Shown here: piece after piece, positions 16,822 through 24,624 of the stretch
How the letters are laid out: every line of letters starts with the position of its first letter
Numbering within the stretch: position 1 is the stretch's first letter
DNA from: an uncultured Collinsella sp.
GTDB lineage: Bacteria > Actinomycetota > Coriobacteriia > Coriobacteriales > Coriobacteriaceae
DNA: 25,057 bases
Reading direction: 5' to 3'
Assembly (NCBI GenBank): GCA_900755685.1
Contig: CAAEHI010000036.1
Span: 1-25,057 of the forward strand
The notes under the pieces: generated by a model
Database searches by the model: none
What the model was told of the DNA's origin: nothing
What the model saw: the letters and a program-made list of their open reading frames with translations, nothing else
Position numbers and translations under genes: made by a program

Positions 16822-17792
16822 GACATCGCCCCCACGGCGAGCACGACCGCCGCGCGTGCGGCACCGAAGACGACGAGCGCGCATACGGACGCGGCGAGCA
16901 AGAGCCTAGTCGCCCGGGCGATGTCGCCCCACTCGATTTCGCGGGACGCGTCGCCTATCGTCGGTTTCTCAACGAGCTTGCCGAAATACACCGCGGGTCC
17001 TGCCAGGCGCAGCCCGAGCGCGCCCGCACACGCTGACTCGGTCTGCGCCGAGTTGGGGCTCGCATGGCGACGCCTGTCGCGGCGCCAGATGCGCGCCGCC
17101 CCGCGAGCATCGAGCCCGACGATCGGGCACACGGCGATCATGAGCAGGGCCGATAAGCGCGAGGGAATCCAGTTCACCGCATCGTCGAGGCGCGCCGAGG
17201 CGCAGCCGAAGTCGATGTAGCGCTCGTTTTTGTAGCCCACCATGCTGTCGAGCGTGTTCACCGCCTTGTACGCCATGCCCAAGGGCGCACCCCCGATCAT
17301 AAGGTAGAAAAGCGGCGCGATGACGCCGTCGCTCGCGTTCTCCGCCACCGTTTCCACGGCGGCGCGCGCGACGCCCTGCTCGTCGAGAACAGACGTGTCG
17401 CGTCCCACGATGAGCCCGACGGCTTCGCGCGCCGCGACAAGGCCGCCCTTCGAGAACGCGCGGGCCACGGCCAGGCTCTGGCGGCGCAGCTCGCATGCCG
17501 CAAGAATCTGATAGCTCGCCCATGCCTCGGCCACGAAGCGCAAGCCGGGGTGAACCATGCCGCAAAGATGCAGGATTCCCCAGGTCAAAAGCCCACACGC
17601 AAGCGGAAGCGCCACGGCGAGCACAAGCCCTGCGGCGCGCGTGCCCGCGGACGTTTGCGGGAATGCGCCCCGCAGGCGGCCTTCGGCCCACGTGATCGCG
17701 CGCCCCATGGCGACGACGGGATGGGGAAGCCAGCGCGGGTCGCCGAAGGCAAGGTCGGCCGCGAACCCGGCGGCGACGGCAAGAATCGACAT
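16818..17792 (-). CDS. cbiB: Adenosylcobinamide-phosphate synthase, integral membrane
   Basis: CbiB (called CobD in Pseudomonas naming) joins adenosylcobyric acid with aminopropanol or its phosphate. The 324-residue chain has several membrane segments, starting with ILAVAAGFAADLAFG. The family hallmark DPRWLPHPVVAMGRAI follows, then VAENASDGVIAPLFYLMIGG and AYKAVNTLDSMVGYKNE. The protein ends in a hydrophobic helix (VVLAVGAMS). ATG 17792 overlaps the upstream stop by one base (TGATG), and the conserved N terminus begins there, so the longer upstream frame is rejected. The ribosome site is weak, consistent with coupled translation. Confidence 0.95.
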   Translation of the reverse strand: MSILAVAAGFAADLAFGDPRWLPHPVVAMGRAITWAEGRLRGAFPQTSAGTRAAGLVLAVALPLACGLLTWGILHLCGMVHPGLRFVAEAWASYQILAACELRRQSLAVARAFSKGGLVAAREAVGLIVGRDTSVLDEQGVARAAVETVAENASDGVIAPLFYLMIGGAPLGMAYKAVNTLDSMVGYKNERYIDFGCASARLDDAVNWIPSRLSALLMIAVCPIVGLDARGAARIWRRDRRRHASPNSAQTESACAGALGLRLAGPAVYFGKLVEKPTIGDASREIEWGDIARATRLLLAASVCALVVFGAARAAVVLAVGAMS

Positions 17793-18793
17793 CAACGGGC
17801 ATCGCCCCCCGAAGCGGGGCGAACGTCGCGAAGGCAGCGCCCATCCCAGGTGGCGGCCCATGCGCCGCCCGGCTCGGTATGCACGTCGAAGTATTCCATT
17901 TTCGGGACAGCAAGCTCGGAAAGCAGCGCTTTCACGGTACCCGCGTGAACGACGAAGACGGCGCGCCCACTCCCCTGGGCGCGCTCCGATTCGAACGCCT
18001 CCCGAAACGCCGCGACGACGCGGCGGGTGAAATCGCTCTTGCCCTCGCCATGCGGGCAGCGCGTCTCGCACCAGGAGTCTACCCAGGCGCGGTAGCGCAC
18101 ATCCTCTTTAAGCTCGGCGGCGCTTCGCCCCTCGAAGTCACCGAAATCCATCTCGCGCAGACCGGGGCATGCCATAAGCTCCGCATTCGGGAAGAGGATG
18201 CGTGCCGTCTGGTCGGTGCGGGCCATGCCACTCGTGATAACACGGAACACGTCACGATCGCACGCGAGCTCGCGCAAAGCGCGCTCGCCCGCACTCGACA
18301 GGGGCTCGTCGGTGCCCGCCCCGCTGTAGCGATGGTCTTCCGTGCCCGCCGTGGCACCATGGCGCACGAAGACGACTTCCAAAGGCGCGCCCGCGCCCTG
18401 CGTCCCTCGAGGCGCATCGGTAAGGTTTCCTTTGATGACCTGGGGAATCCCGCACGTCATGCGCACGACGACGTCGGCGCGCGCAGCGAGCGCGCATCCC
18501 AGACGCCCCGCGCGCTCGCGCCATTGAGCGTCTTCCGCACGCATGGGGACGACCCCCGAGCCGACCAAGGGCAGAATCACTGCGTCGAAGCCGATCAGCC
18601 GCTCGAGCGCCCGGTCAGCGTCGAGCGCGCGTACGAGTTCCTCAGCACGGTACGCGACACGGCCGGCAAAAGCCGCGGGCACGCCGCCCTCCGCAAGCTG
18701 CGCCGCGTCGACGAAATTGTCCGCCGCGAACCCGAGCTTTTCGCGCACGAAGGTCCTCTTCCCCGAATGCGCGCCACCTACCACGAGAATCAT
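17792..18793 (-). CDS. cobC: Degenerate CobU-like domain fused to alpha-ribazole phosphatase (CobC-like)
   Basis: This 333-residue protein has two parts. Residues 1 to about 125 resemble CobU: ILVVGGAHSGKRTF, then VGSGVVPMRAEDAQWRERAG and ARADVVVRMTCGIPQVIKG. The serine or threonine after the P-loop lysine is arginine, and the HRxxR region with the guanylylated histidine is absent. It is therefore probably not a full kinase/guanylyltransferase. Residues from about 137 are a histidine phosphatase: RHGATAG with His145, RYSGAGTDEPLS, REMDFGDFEG and the second histidine in FVVHAGTV. CobC removes the phosphate from alpha-ribazole-phosphate or adenosylcobalamin-5'-phosphate. The ATG at 18793 overlaps the cobS stop (ATGA). 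An intact CobU is encoded two genes upstream. The N-domain role is unknown. Confidence 0.85.
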   Translation of the reverse strand: MILVVGGAHSGKRTFVREKLGFAADNFVDAAQLAEGGVPAAFAGRVAYRAEELVRALDADRALERLIGFDAVILPLVGSGVVPMRAEDAQWRERAGRLGCALAARADVVVRMTCGIPQVIKGNLTDAPRGTQGAGAPLEVVFVRHGATAGTEDHRYSGAGTDEPLSSAGERALRELACDRDVFRVITSGMARTDQTARILFPNAELMACPGLREMDFGDFEGRSAAELKEDVRYRAWVDSWCETRCPHGEGKSDFTRRVVAAFREAFESERAQGSGRAVFVVHAGTVKALLSELAVPKMEYFDVHTEPGGAWAATWDGRCLRDVRPASGGDAR

Positions 18794-19557
18794 AGGAGCA
18801 TACCCCCCGCCACCAGCATGGCAAGCATCGCGAGCTCGGCCCATTGCAGAAACCATCCGGCCAAATCCCCCGTCACCCCGCCGAAGCGGGACAGGGCAAC
18901 ATGACGGTACCATGCGAGCGCCAAAAGCCCCGCCACCGCCATAAGGGCGCCGACGGCCTGAGCGCACGCGACCATCCCTGCAGCCGAAGCCGCAGCGAAA
19001 GCGCAAAGCGGCACGACGATCGCCGCGCGCTTCTTAGCAGGCGAGAGTCCTGCGGCCATGCCGTCCGCCCGCGCGGCAGGCCAGCATTCTACGGCGAGCC
19101 CCGAAAGCGCGCGGGAGAACACGAGCGAGCACAGAAGCGCGAGGAACGCCCCCGCCGTAAGCGGCAGCGCGGTGAACAGGGAAAACTGCAGAATAAGGTA
19201 CACAACAACACCGATGACCCCGAAGGCGCCCGCCCGCGGGTCGTGCATGATCTCGAGCTTTCGCTCGCGCGGGGCCCAACTTGCAAGCGCATCGGAGGTG
19301 TCGCAGAGCCCGTCTAGGTGGATGCCTCCCGTCACCGCCACAGGCAACGCCACGAGCACGGCCGCGACGATGGTCGCGGGCACGCCGAGCAGGTTCGCCA
19401 CGTGCCCCCACGCCGTCATGAGGAAGCCTTCCGCGAGGCCCACCAGGGGAAACGCGGCAAGCGCATGGGTTGACCCGAAATCGGTCCAGGCCGATTTCGG
19501 GACGGGGATGCGCGAGAACGTTCCGAACGCCGCGCCAATTGCCTCTGCTATCTTCAC
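18790..19557 (-). CDS. cobS: Adenosylcobinamide-GDP ribazoletransferase (cobalamin synthase)
   Basis: CobS joins adenosylcobinamide-GDP with alpha-ribazole or its phosphate in the membrane, closing the nucleotide loop. The 255-residue chain is typical. FGTFSRIPVPKS opens the protein, GGIHLDGLCDTSDALAS holds the acidic metal-binding motif, and IMHDPRAGAFGVIGVVVYL follows. Then come five or so hydrophobic helices and the late motif RFGGVTGDLAGW. GTG 19557 overlaps the cobU stop (GTGA) with AAGGA 8 bases upstream. The longer upstream frame lies in cobU and is rejected. Confidence 0.95.
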   Translation of the reverse strand: MKIAEAIGAAFGTFSRIPVPKSAWTDFGSTHALAAFPLVGLAEGFLMTAWGHVANLLGVPATIVAAVLVALPVAVTGGIHLDGLCDTSDALASWAPRERKLEIMHDPRAGAFGVIGVVVYLILQFSLFTALPLTAGAFLALLCSLVFSRALSGLAVECWPAARADGMAAGLSPAKKRAAIVVPLCAFAAASAAGMVACAQAVGALMAVAGLLALAWYRHVALSRFGGVTGDLAGWFLQWAELAMLAMLVAGGMLL

Positions 19558-20102
19558 CTTGTAGGTCCTTCGCCTTTCAACCACACGGGAATCCCGCATA
19601 CCACTTCGACTGCGAGGTCGGCCAGCGCCGCCACGCCCGCGTTCACGCGCGCGAGCGCGCGCCTCCATGCCTCGGTCCCCTCATCGTAGCGCATCCCATC
19701 GCCGAACACGTCGACGGAGACCACCACCGTATACGCAGCCGCCTGAACGAGCCGTTCGATGTCTCCGAGCACCTCGCGCGCCGTAGCGTCGGGGTCACGT
19801 GGGGACAAGCCGCCTTCCGCGAAGAGCTCGTTCGCAACCAGGTTGCCCACGTCCTCCAAAAGAAGCGTGCAGCCGCGCGGAAGCCCGGACACTGCGGCGC
19901 CCACGTCACGCGTGCGCTCGAGGGTGGAAAACCCCTTGCCCTCGCGCAGCGCCCGATGGCGCGCGATGCGGCGGGCGCCCTCTTCCCCGAAGGGCTCCAT
20001 CGTTGCCAGGTACACGCGGGGGCCGTCGTGCCCAAGGCACAGGGACTCGGCATAGGCGCTCTTGCCGCTCGCGGCGGCGCCGATAACGAACGTCACCGTC
20101 AT
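19554..20102 (-). CDS. cobU: Adenosylcobinamide kinase / adenosylcobinamide-phosphate guanylyltransferase
   Basis: CobU phosphorylates adenosylcobinamide and transfers GMP from GTP to give adenosylcobinamide-GDP. The 182-residue length is standard. The P-loop GAAASGKSAYAES is intact. RIARHRALREGKGFSTLE contains the HR-x-x-R motif with the histidine that becomes guanylylated, then LLEDVGNLVANELF and the end motif VCGIPVWLKG. This contrasts with the degenerate copy fused to CobC two genes downstream. ATG 20102 overlaps the cobT stop (ATGA). Confidence 0.93.
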   Translation of the reverse strand: MTVTFVIGAAASGKSAYAESLCLGHDGPRVYLATMEPFGEEGARRIARHRALREGKGFSTLERTRDVGAAVSGLPRGCTLLLEDVGNLVANELFAEGGLSPRDPDATAREVLGDIERLVQAAAYTVVVSVDVFGDGMRYDEGTEAWRRALARVNAGVAALADLAVEVVCGIPVWLKGEGPTR

Positions 20103-21241
20103 TTCCCAGCCTCGAAATGCTCGTAAGCAGCCATGCCAGTCGCCGTGAACGTCTTCCCATCCCGGTATACGCGCAGCGCAGAATCCAGAAGGGGCAGATA
20201 CGCCATGGCGCCCGCGCCCTCGCCCAAGTGCATGCCTGCGTCGAGGGGTGCCTTTATGCCGAGCTCGCGAAGGAGCTCCTGGCTTGCGGGTTCACTTGAT
20301 GCGTGGGTGCCCACGAGGTAGCCCAAGGCGTTGGGGCAAAGGCGCGCTGCGCACAGGGCCGCCGTGCAGGATATGACCCCGTCGAGGAGCGCCGGCGCCT
20401 TCGAGGCAGCGGCCCCCAGGTAGAAACCGCACATCGCCGCGATGTCGAAGCCGCCCACCTTCGAGAGCACGTCGATCGGGTCGGCGGGATCGGGCGAGTT
20501 CGCATCGATAGCGCGCTCGACCACGTCGCGCTTGCGCGCGAGCGAGGCGTCCGAGAGCCCCGCGCCGCGCCCGACGAGGCTCCGCGCGTCCGCCCGGATG
20601 AGCACTGCGGCCACCGCCGTCGAGGTGGTCGTGTTGCCGATGCCCATCTCGCCCGCGGCGAGAAGGCGCACGCCGGCACGGGCAAGTCCGCACGCGACGG
20701 CGATTCCGACCTCGATCGCGCGCACGGCCCCATCGCGAGACATAGCGGAGCCGTGCGCGATATTGCCGCTCCCCCGCCGCACGTTCGCGCGCACCATGCG
20801 CGCGTCTTCTATGCCCCGGGCCATACCCACGTCGACGGGCACGACCTCGGCACCCGCGAACGCCGCCATGCGGCAGGCGCTCGTGGCCCCCTCGCACATG
20901 TTGCGCGCGACGGCTCGCGTCACGTCTTGCCCGCTTTGCGACACGCCTTCGGCAACGACCCCGTTGTCGGAGAAGAATACCGCGAGCGCACGGGGAAACT
21001 CGGCCACCTCGGCGCTCCCCTGAGCCGCGGCGATACACGCGACGGCGTCTTCAAAGTCGCCCAATCCCCCCAAGGGGTGCGCGATGGAGTCCCACGCGGC
21101 GTACGCGGCGGCGCGGGCACACTCGTCTGCGGGCGCGATCCGGGAGAGCGCGGCTTCGAGAACGGCGCCCGGCGCCGACGAGAACGCGCGCTCGACTTCC
21201 TCGCGGATACAGGCAAGCGCGGTTTCGGTTGCTTCAGCCAT
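20099..21241 (-). CDS. cobT: Nicotinate-nucleotide-dimethylbenzimidazole phosphoribosyltransferase
   Basis: CobT activates the lower-ligand base by transferring ribose phosphate from nicotinate mononucleotide, making alpha-ribazole-5'-phosphate. The 380-residue product has VFFSDNGVVAEGVSQ in the N-terminal third, LAAGEMGIGNTTTST in the middle and the catalytic glutamate region HLGEGAGAMAYLPLLDSAL near the end. DMB-synthesis genes (bluB, bza) are not in view, so the base used is unknown. ATG 21241 has GAGGAG 5 bases upstream and overlaps cbiA by 8 bases. The first 31 codons of the longer frame fall in cbiA and are rejected. Confidence 0.95.
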   Translation of the reverse strand: MAEATETALACIREEVERAFSSAPGAVLEAALSRIAPADECARAAAYAAWDSIAHPLGGLGDFEDAVACIAAAQGSAEVAEFPRALAVFFSDNGVVAEGVSQSGQDVTRAVARNMCEGATSACRMAAFAGAEVVPVDVGMARGIEDARMVRANVRRGSGNIAHGSAMSRDGAVRAIEVGIAVACGLARAGVRLLAAGEMGIGNTTTSTAVAAVLIRADARSLVGRGAGLSDASLARKRDVVERAIDANSPDPADPIDVLSKVGGFDIAAMCGFYLGAAASKAPALLDGVISCTAALCAARLCPNALGYLVGTHASSEPASQELLRELGIKAPLDAGMHLGEGAGAMAYLPLLDSALRVYRDGKTFTATGMAAYEHFEAGK

Positions 21242-22616
21242 GCCGTCTCCTCTCTGCGAACGACGCCGCGGCAGACGCGAACGCGCGCGCAACGTCGGGG
21301 TTCGCAGGATAGTACACATGCGGGAAGCCCGCAACCAGGGACGGGGTGGTCGTCATGCACGGCCAGCCCTTGTCGCGCCGGGGCTTCTGCGCCCAGAAGT
21401 CGCCGCCCGGGCAGGTGGACTGCCAGTAGTGGAACTCGTGCGCGCGGATGCGTGTGCCGCGCGGCCCGTAGAGCCCGTCGCGTTGGGAAGTGAGCTCCAC
21501 GTACCCGAAATGGGAAAGCCTTCCCCCGTTCTCGCTTGCGCCCTCAAGGGCGCCCGCAACAGGCCAGCGCCGCCCCTCGCTATCGGCGATTTCGCGTTGC
21601 AGGTACAGAAACCCACCACATTCTGCGACCGTCGGCATGCCGGATTCCACCGCGCGCCGCACCGCCTCGCGCATCGGCGCATTCTCGGAGAGCTTCCGCG
21701 CATAGAGCTCCGGGTAGCCGCCCCCCAGATAGAGGGCGCTTGTCCCCCGGGGCAACTCGCTATCACACAGGGGGCTGAAAAAGGCCAGCTCGCAACCCAG
21801 GTCCTCGAGCGCGCGCAGGTTCTCCTCGTAGTAGAACGAGAACGCCTCGTCACGCGCGACGGCGACGATGGGCCGCGCTCCCGCGATCGGCTCCAACCGG
21901 TAAGGTTCCTCGCGGATATCGGGTGCCGTCGCCGCTATTTCGAGCAAGCGGTCGACGTCGACGCTCTTTTCCACCAGCTCGGCCATCTTGTCAATGCGCG
22001 CGGAGAGCTGCTCGACCTCGTCGGCGGTCACAAGCCCCAGATGCCGGCTTTCGAGCGAGAACGCCTCGTCGGCGGGGATATTCCCCAAAACCGCGACGCC
22101 CGTGTGCTTCTCAATCGCAGGGGCCGCGTAGGCGCAGGCAGCGGCGCTCGTCTTGTTCAGCACGACGCCGCGCACGTTCGCACAAGGCAGGAACTCGGCG
22201 ATGCCGCGGATTACGGCGGCGAGCGATAAAGACGCCCCGCGCCCGTTCACCACTAAAACGACCGGCGTTTCCGTGTCGCACGCAACCTGGTAGCTGCTCG
22301 CGTCGGCCACGCCGGGCGCCATGCCGTCGTAGAAGCCCATGACCCCCTCGAGCACCGCGACATCCGCGCCCGCGGCGCCGCGTGCGAGCAGGGCGCGCAG
22401 CGTCGGGGCGTCGGTGAAGAAGCCGTCTAAGTTGCCCGAGCGCGCGCCCACGACGCGACGATGAAAGAGCGGATCAATGTAGTCGGGGCCGCATTTGAAG
22501 GCCGCGCATGCAAGGCCGCGGCGCGCGAGCGCGCGCAGGAGCGCGCACGTAACGACCGTCTTGCCGCTCCCGCTCGAGGGCGCAGCGACCATGAAGCGCG
22601 GGATGGTCGTGCTCAC
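21234..22616 (-). CDS. cbiA: Cobyrinic acid a,c-diamide synthase
   Basis: CbiA amidates the a and c carboxylates of cobyrinate with glutamine and ATP, before adenosylation. The 460-residue product starts with a dethiobiotin-synthetase-like ATPase domain: MVAAPSSGSGKTVVTCALL, then FKCGPDYIDPLFH and the EGVMGFYDG motif. It ends with a glutamine amidotransferase domain with the nucleophile in TVAECGGFLYLQ and a histidine in HEFHYWQS. GTG 22616 overlaps the cbiET stop (GTGA), and the conserved N terminus follows within ten residues. Hydrogenobyrinate-using CobB is the aerobic counterpart; CbiG and CbiH neighbours favour the anaerobic name. Confidence 0.95.
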   Translation of the reverse strand: MSTTIPRFMVAAPSSGSGKTVVTCALLRALARRGLACAAFKCGPDYIDPLFHRRVVGARSGNLDGFFTDAPTLRALLARGAAGADVAVLEGVMGFYDGMAPGVADASSYQVACDTETPVVLVVNGRGASLSLAAVIRGIAEFLPCANVRGVVLNKTSAAACAYAAPAIEKHTGVAVLGNIPADEAFSLESRHLGLVTADEVEQLSARIDKMAELVEKSVDVDRLLEIAATAPDIREEPYRLEPIAGARPIVAVARDEAFSFYYEENLRALEDLGCELAFFSPLCDSELPRGTSALYLGGGYPELYARKLSENAPMREAVRRAVESGMPTVAECGGFLYLQREIADSEGRRWPVAGALEGASENGGRLSHFGYVELTSQRDGLYGPRGTRIRAHEFHYWQSTCPGGDFWAQKPRRDKGWPCMTTTPSLVAGFPHVYYPANPDVARAFASAAASFAERRRHG

Positions 22617-23893
22617 CGGGCGCCGCCTTCCCCACCTGCACCACGCGCGCTGACGAGGAACACGGGGTTTTGCGCCTTCATGAGATGGTGCGAGCCTACA
22701 GCCTCGGCGCGGACGGCCGACACCTGGCACGCCTCGAACCCCTTAAAGCGCGAACCCGAGAGGAGCGCGCACGCCTCGGTGAGCGTCTCAACGGTGACGC
22801 ATGGCACGCACAGGCGAACCTGCGAGTTCTTCTCGAGCGCCGCCTCCACGATAGAGGGAAGCTCGCCCGCGCTCCCGCCGACGAACACGGCGTCGGGGAC
22901 GGGCAGTTTCGCGAGCGCTTCGGGGGCGACACCGGGGACCGCATGCACGTTGCCGCACCCGAATGCATCCGCGTTCTCCCGGATTAGCCGCACGCCGGCC
23001 GCGTTGCGCTCAACCGCCCATACCGACCCCGCTCGCGCGACGAGCGCCGCCTCGATCGACACGCTCCCCGTGCCGGCGCCGACGTCCCACACGGTGTCGG
23101 TCGCGGTAAGGCGCAGTTTCGCGAGCGCGACGGCGCGCACCTCCTGCTTGGTCATGGGAACGTCGCCGCGGATGAAGAGCTCGTCGGGAATGCCCGAGGA
23201 AGCGTACGGCCAGCGGGAGCTCGCGGCACGGGATGCGCTAGAGCCCACAGGCGACCCGGCGCCGCCTGCGAACTCGATAAGCATCACGTTCAAGTCGTCA
23301 AACGTCTGACCTGCGATTTCACTTGCGGTCGCGCAGGTGATGCGCTCGTCGGGGTACGACAGGCGCTCGGCCACCGTCACGCGCGCGTCCCCGAAGCCCG
23401 CCTGCGCAAGCTCGCACGAAAGCCGCGAGGGGTCTTCCCCGCCCGACGTGACGAGGAAGAGCTCACCTGCGCGCTCGGCCTCGGCCACGATGTCGCACGC
23501 CACGCCGTGAGCGCTCGCGAAGCGCCAATCCTGCCATGGACGCGCAAGGCGCGCGGCGAGATACGACGCTGAGCTTATGCCGGGAACAACGCGCACGTCC
23601 ACCTGCGCGTCGCCGGAGAGCGCCTCCACCAGGCGGCGCGCGCCGCTGAACAGCCCCACATCGCCCGTCATCACGACCACGGCGCGCCGCCACGACGCCG
23701 CATCGGTGAGCGCGGCGACGATGTCCGCCGTCTTCACGAGCTCGCATCTCACCACGTCGGGCGGCACGTCGATGCCGGCAAGCGCACGATGAGCGCCGAT
23801 GACCACGTCGGCGATGTCGATCGCGTCGAGCGCCGCGCGCGAGAGCAAGTCGGGGTTTCCGGGCCCCGCCCCGATGATCGTTACCTTTCGCAT
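22613..23893 (-). CDS. cbiET: Bifunctional cobalt-precorrin C5/C15 methyltransferase-decarboxylase (CbiE-CbiT fusion)
   Basis: The two activities methylate C5 and C15 and decarboxylate the C12 acetate side chain, using SAM. The CbiE half (about 1-205) opens with VTIIGAGPGNPDLLS and has VVVMTGDVGLFSGARRL and VVPGISSASYLAARL, a class III tetrapyrrole methylase pattern. A Ser/Ala-rich linker follows. The CbiT half (about 228-426) starts at IPDELFIRGDVPMTKQEVRA and carries the SAM motif VWDVGAGTGSVSIEAAL from about 262. The fused form equals CobL of the aerobic pathway. ATG 23893 overlaps the end of cbiH by 13 bases, with GGGAG just upstream. Confidence 0.95.
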   Translation of the reverse strand: MRKVTIIGAGPGNPDLLSRAALDAIDIADVVIGAHRALAGIDVPPDVVRCELVKTADIVAALTDAASWRRAVVVMTGDVGLFSGARRLVEALSGDAQVDVRVVPGISSASYLAARLARPWQDWRFASAHGVACDIVAEAERAGELFLVTSGGEDPSRLSCELAQAGFGDARVTVAERLSYPDERITCATASEIAGQTFDDLNVMLIEFAGGAGSPVGSSASRAASSRWPYASSGIPDELFIRGDVPMTKQEVRAVALAKLRLTATDTVWDVGAGTGSVSIEAALVARAGSVWAVERNAAGVRLIRENADAFGCGNVHAVPGVAPEALAKLPVPDAVFVGGSAGELPSIVEAALEKNSQVRLCVPCVTVETLTEACALLSGSRFKGFEACQVSAVRAEAVGSHHLMKAQNPVFLVSARGAGGEGGAR

Positions 23894-24624
23894 GGAATCT
23901 CCCGATACCCGCGCGGCGTGACCATACGGCCGCCTACGAGCTTCGTGTCAGCGTTGCCGACGAACACGGTGGTGAACATGTCGGCGTCGATCTCCCCCAG
24001 CTCGGAGAGCCTGCACATGCCCGACTGCTGCCCCTCGCGCCCGATGTTGCGTACCCAGCCGCAGAGCGTGTCGGGGGCCTTCCATTCGAGCATAATCTTC
24101 GCCGCGCGCGAGAGCCTGTCGGCGCGCTTTCTGCTGCGCGGGTTGTACAAACAGATGCAGAAGTCGGCGCTCGCCACGGCGGCGAGCCTGCGCTCGATGA
24201 CCCCCCACGGCGTGAGCAGGTCGGAGAGCGACACGACCGCGAAGTCGTGGGCAAGCGGGGCGCCGAGCACCGCCGACCCGCTCTGAGCCGCGGTGGCCCC
24301 GGCGATAACTTCCACGTCTACATCGGGGTAGTCCTCCGCAAGCTCCAGCACGGGGCTCGCCATGCCGTACACGCCCGCGTCACCGCTGCACACGAGCGCC
24401 ACGGCTTCTCCGCTCTGCGCGCGCGAAAGCGCCAGGCGGCACCGTTCAACCTCGTGCATCATCGGCGTCGCGAGATGCGCCGCGTCGGGCACGGCGGCGA
24501 GCGCGAGCTCCACGTATTTCGTGTACCCCACAACGATGTCGGCCGCCTCGAGCGCGCGCCGGGCCGCAATCGTCATGCCGTCGGGGCCGCCCGGGCCGAT
24601 CCCCACCACGAAGAGCTTTCCCAT
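23881..24624 (-). CDS. cbiH: Cobalt-precorrin-3B C17-methyltransferase
   Basis: CbiH methylates C17 with ring contraction, making cobalt-precorrin-4 in the anaerobic route, or precorrin-4 as CobJ. The 247-residue chain has the class III methylase marks: FVVGIGPGGPDGMT at the start, VCSGDAGVYGMA near residue 80 and VEVIAGATAAQSGSAVLGAP. LSDLLTPWGVIERRL and YNPRSRKRADRLSRA follow, diagnostic for this subgroup. ATG 24624 (GGAG with a 5-base spacer, TGATG overlap with cbiG) is favoured over the GTG at 24627, whose spacer is only 2 bases. There is no fused 4Fe-4S domain. Confidence 0.94.
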   Translation of the reverse strand: MGKLFVVGIGPGGPDGMTIAARRALEAADIVVGYTKYVELALAAVPDAAHLATPMMHEVERCRLALSRAQSGEAVALVCSGDAGVYGMASPVLELAEDYPDVDVEVIAGATAAQSGSAVLGAPLAHDFAVVSLSDLLTPWGVIERRLAAVASADFCICLYNPRSRKRADRLSRAAKIMLEWKAPDTLCGWVRNIGREGQQSGMCRLSELGEIDADMFTTVFVGNADTKLVGGRMVTPRGYREIPCER

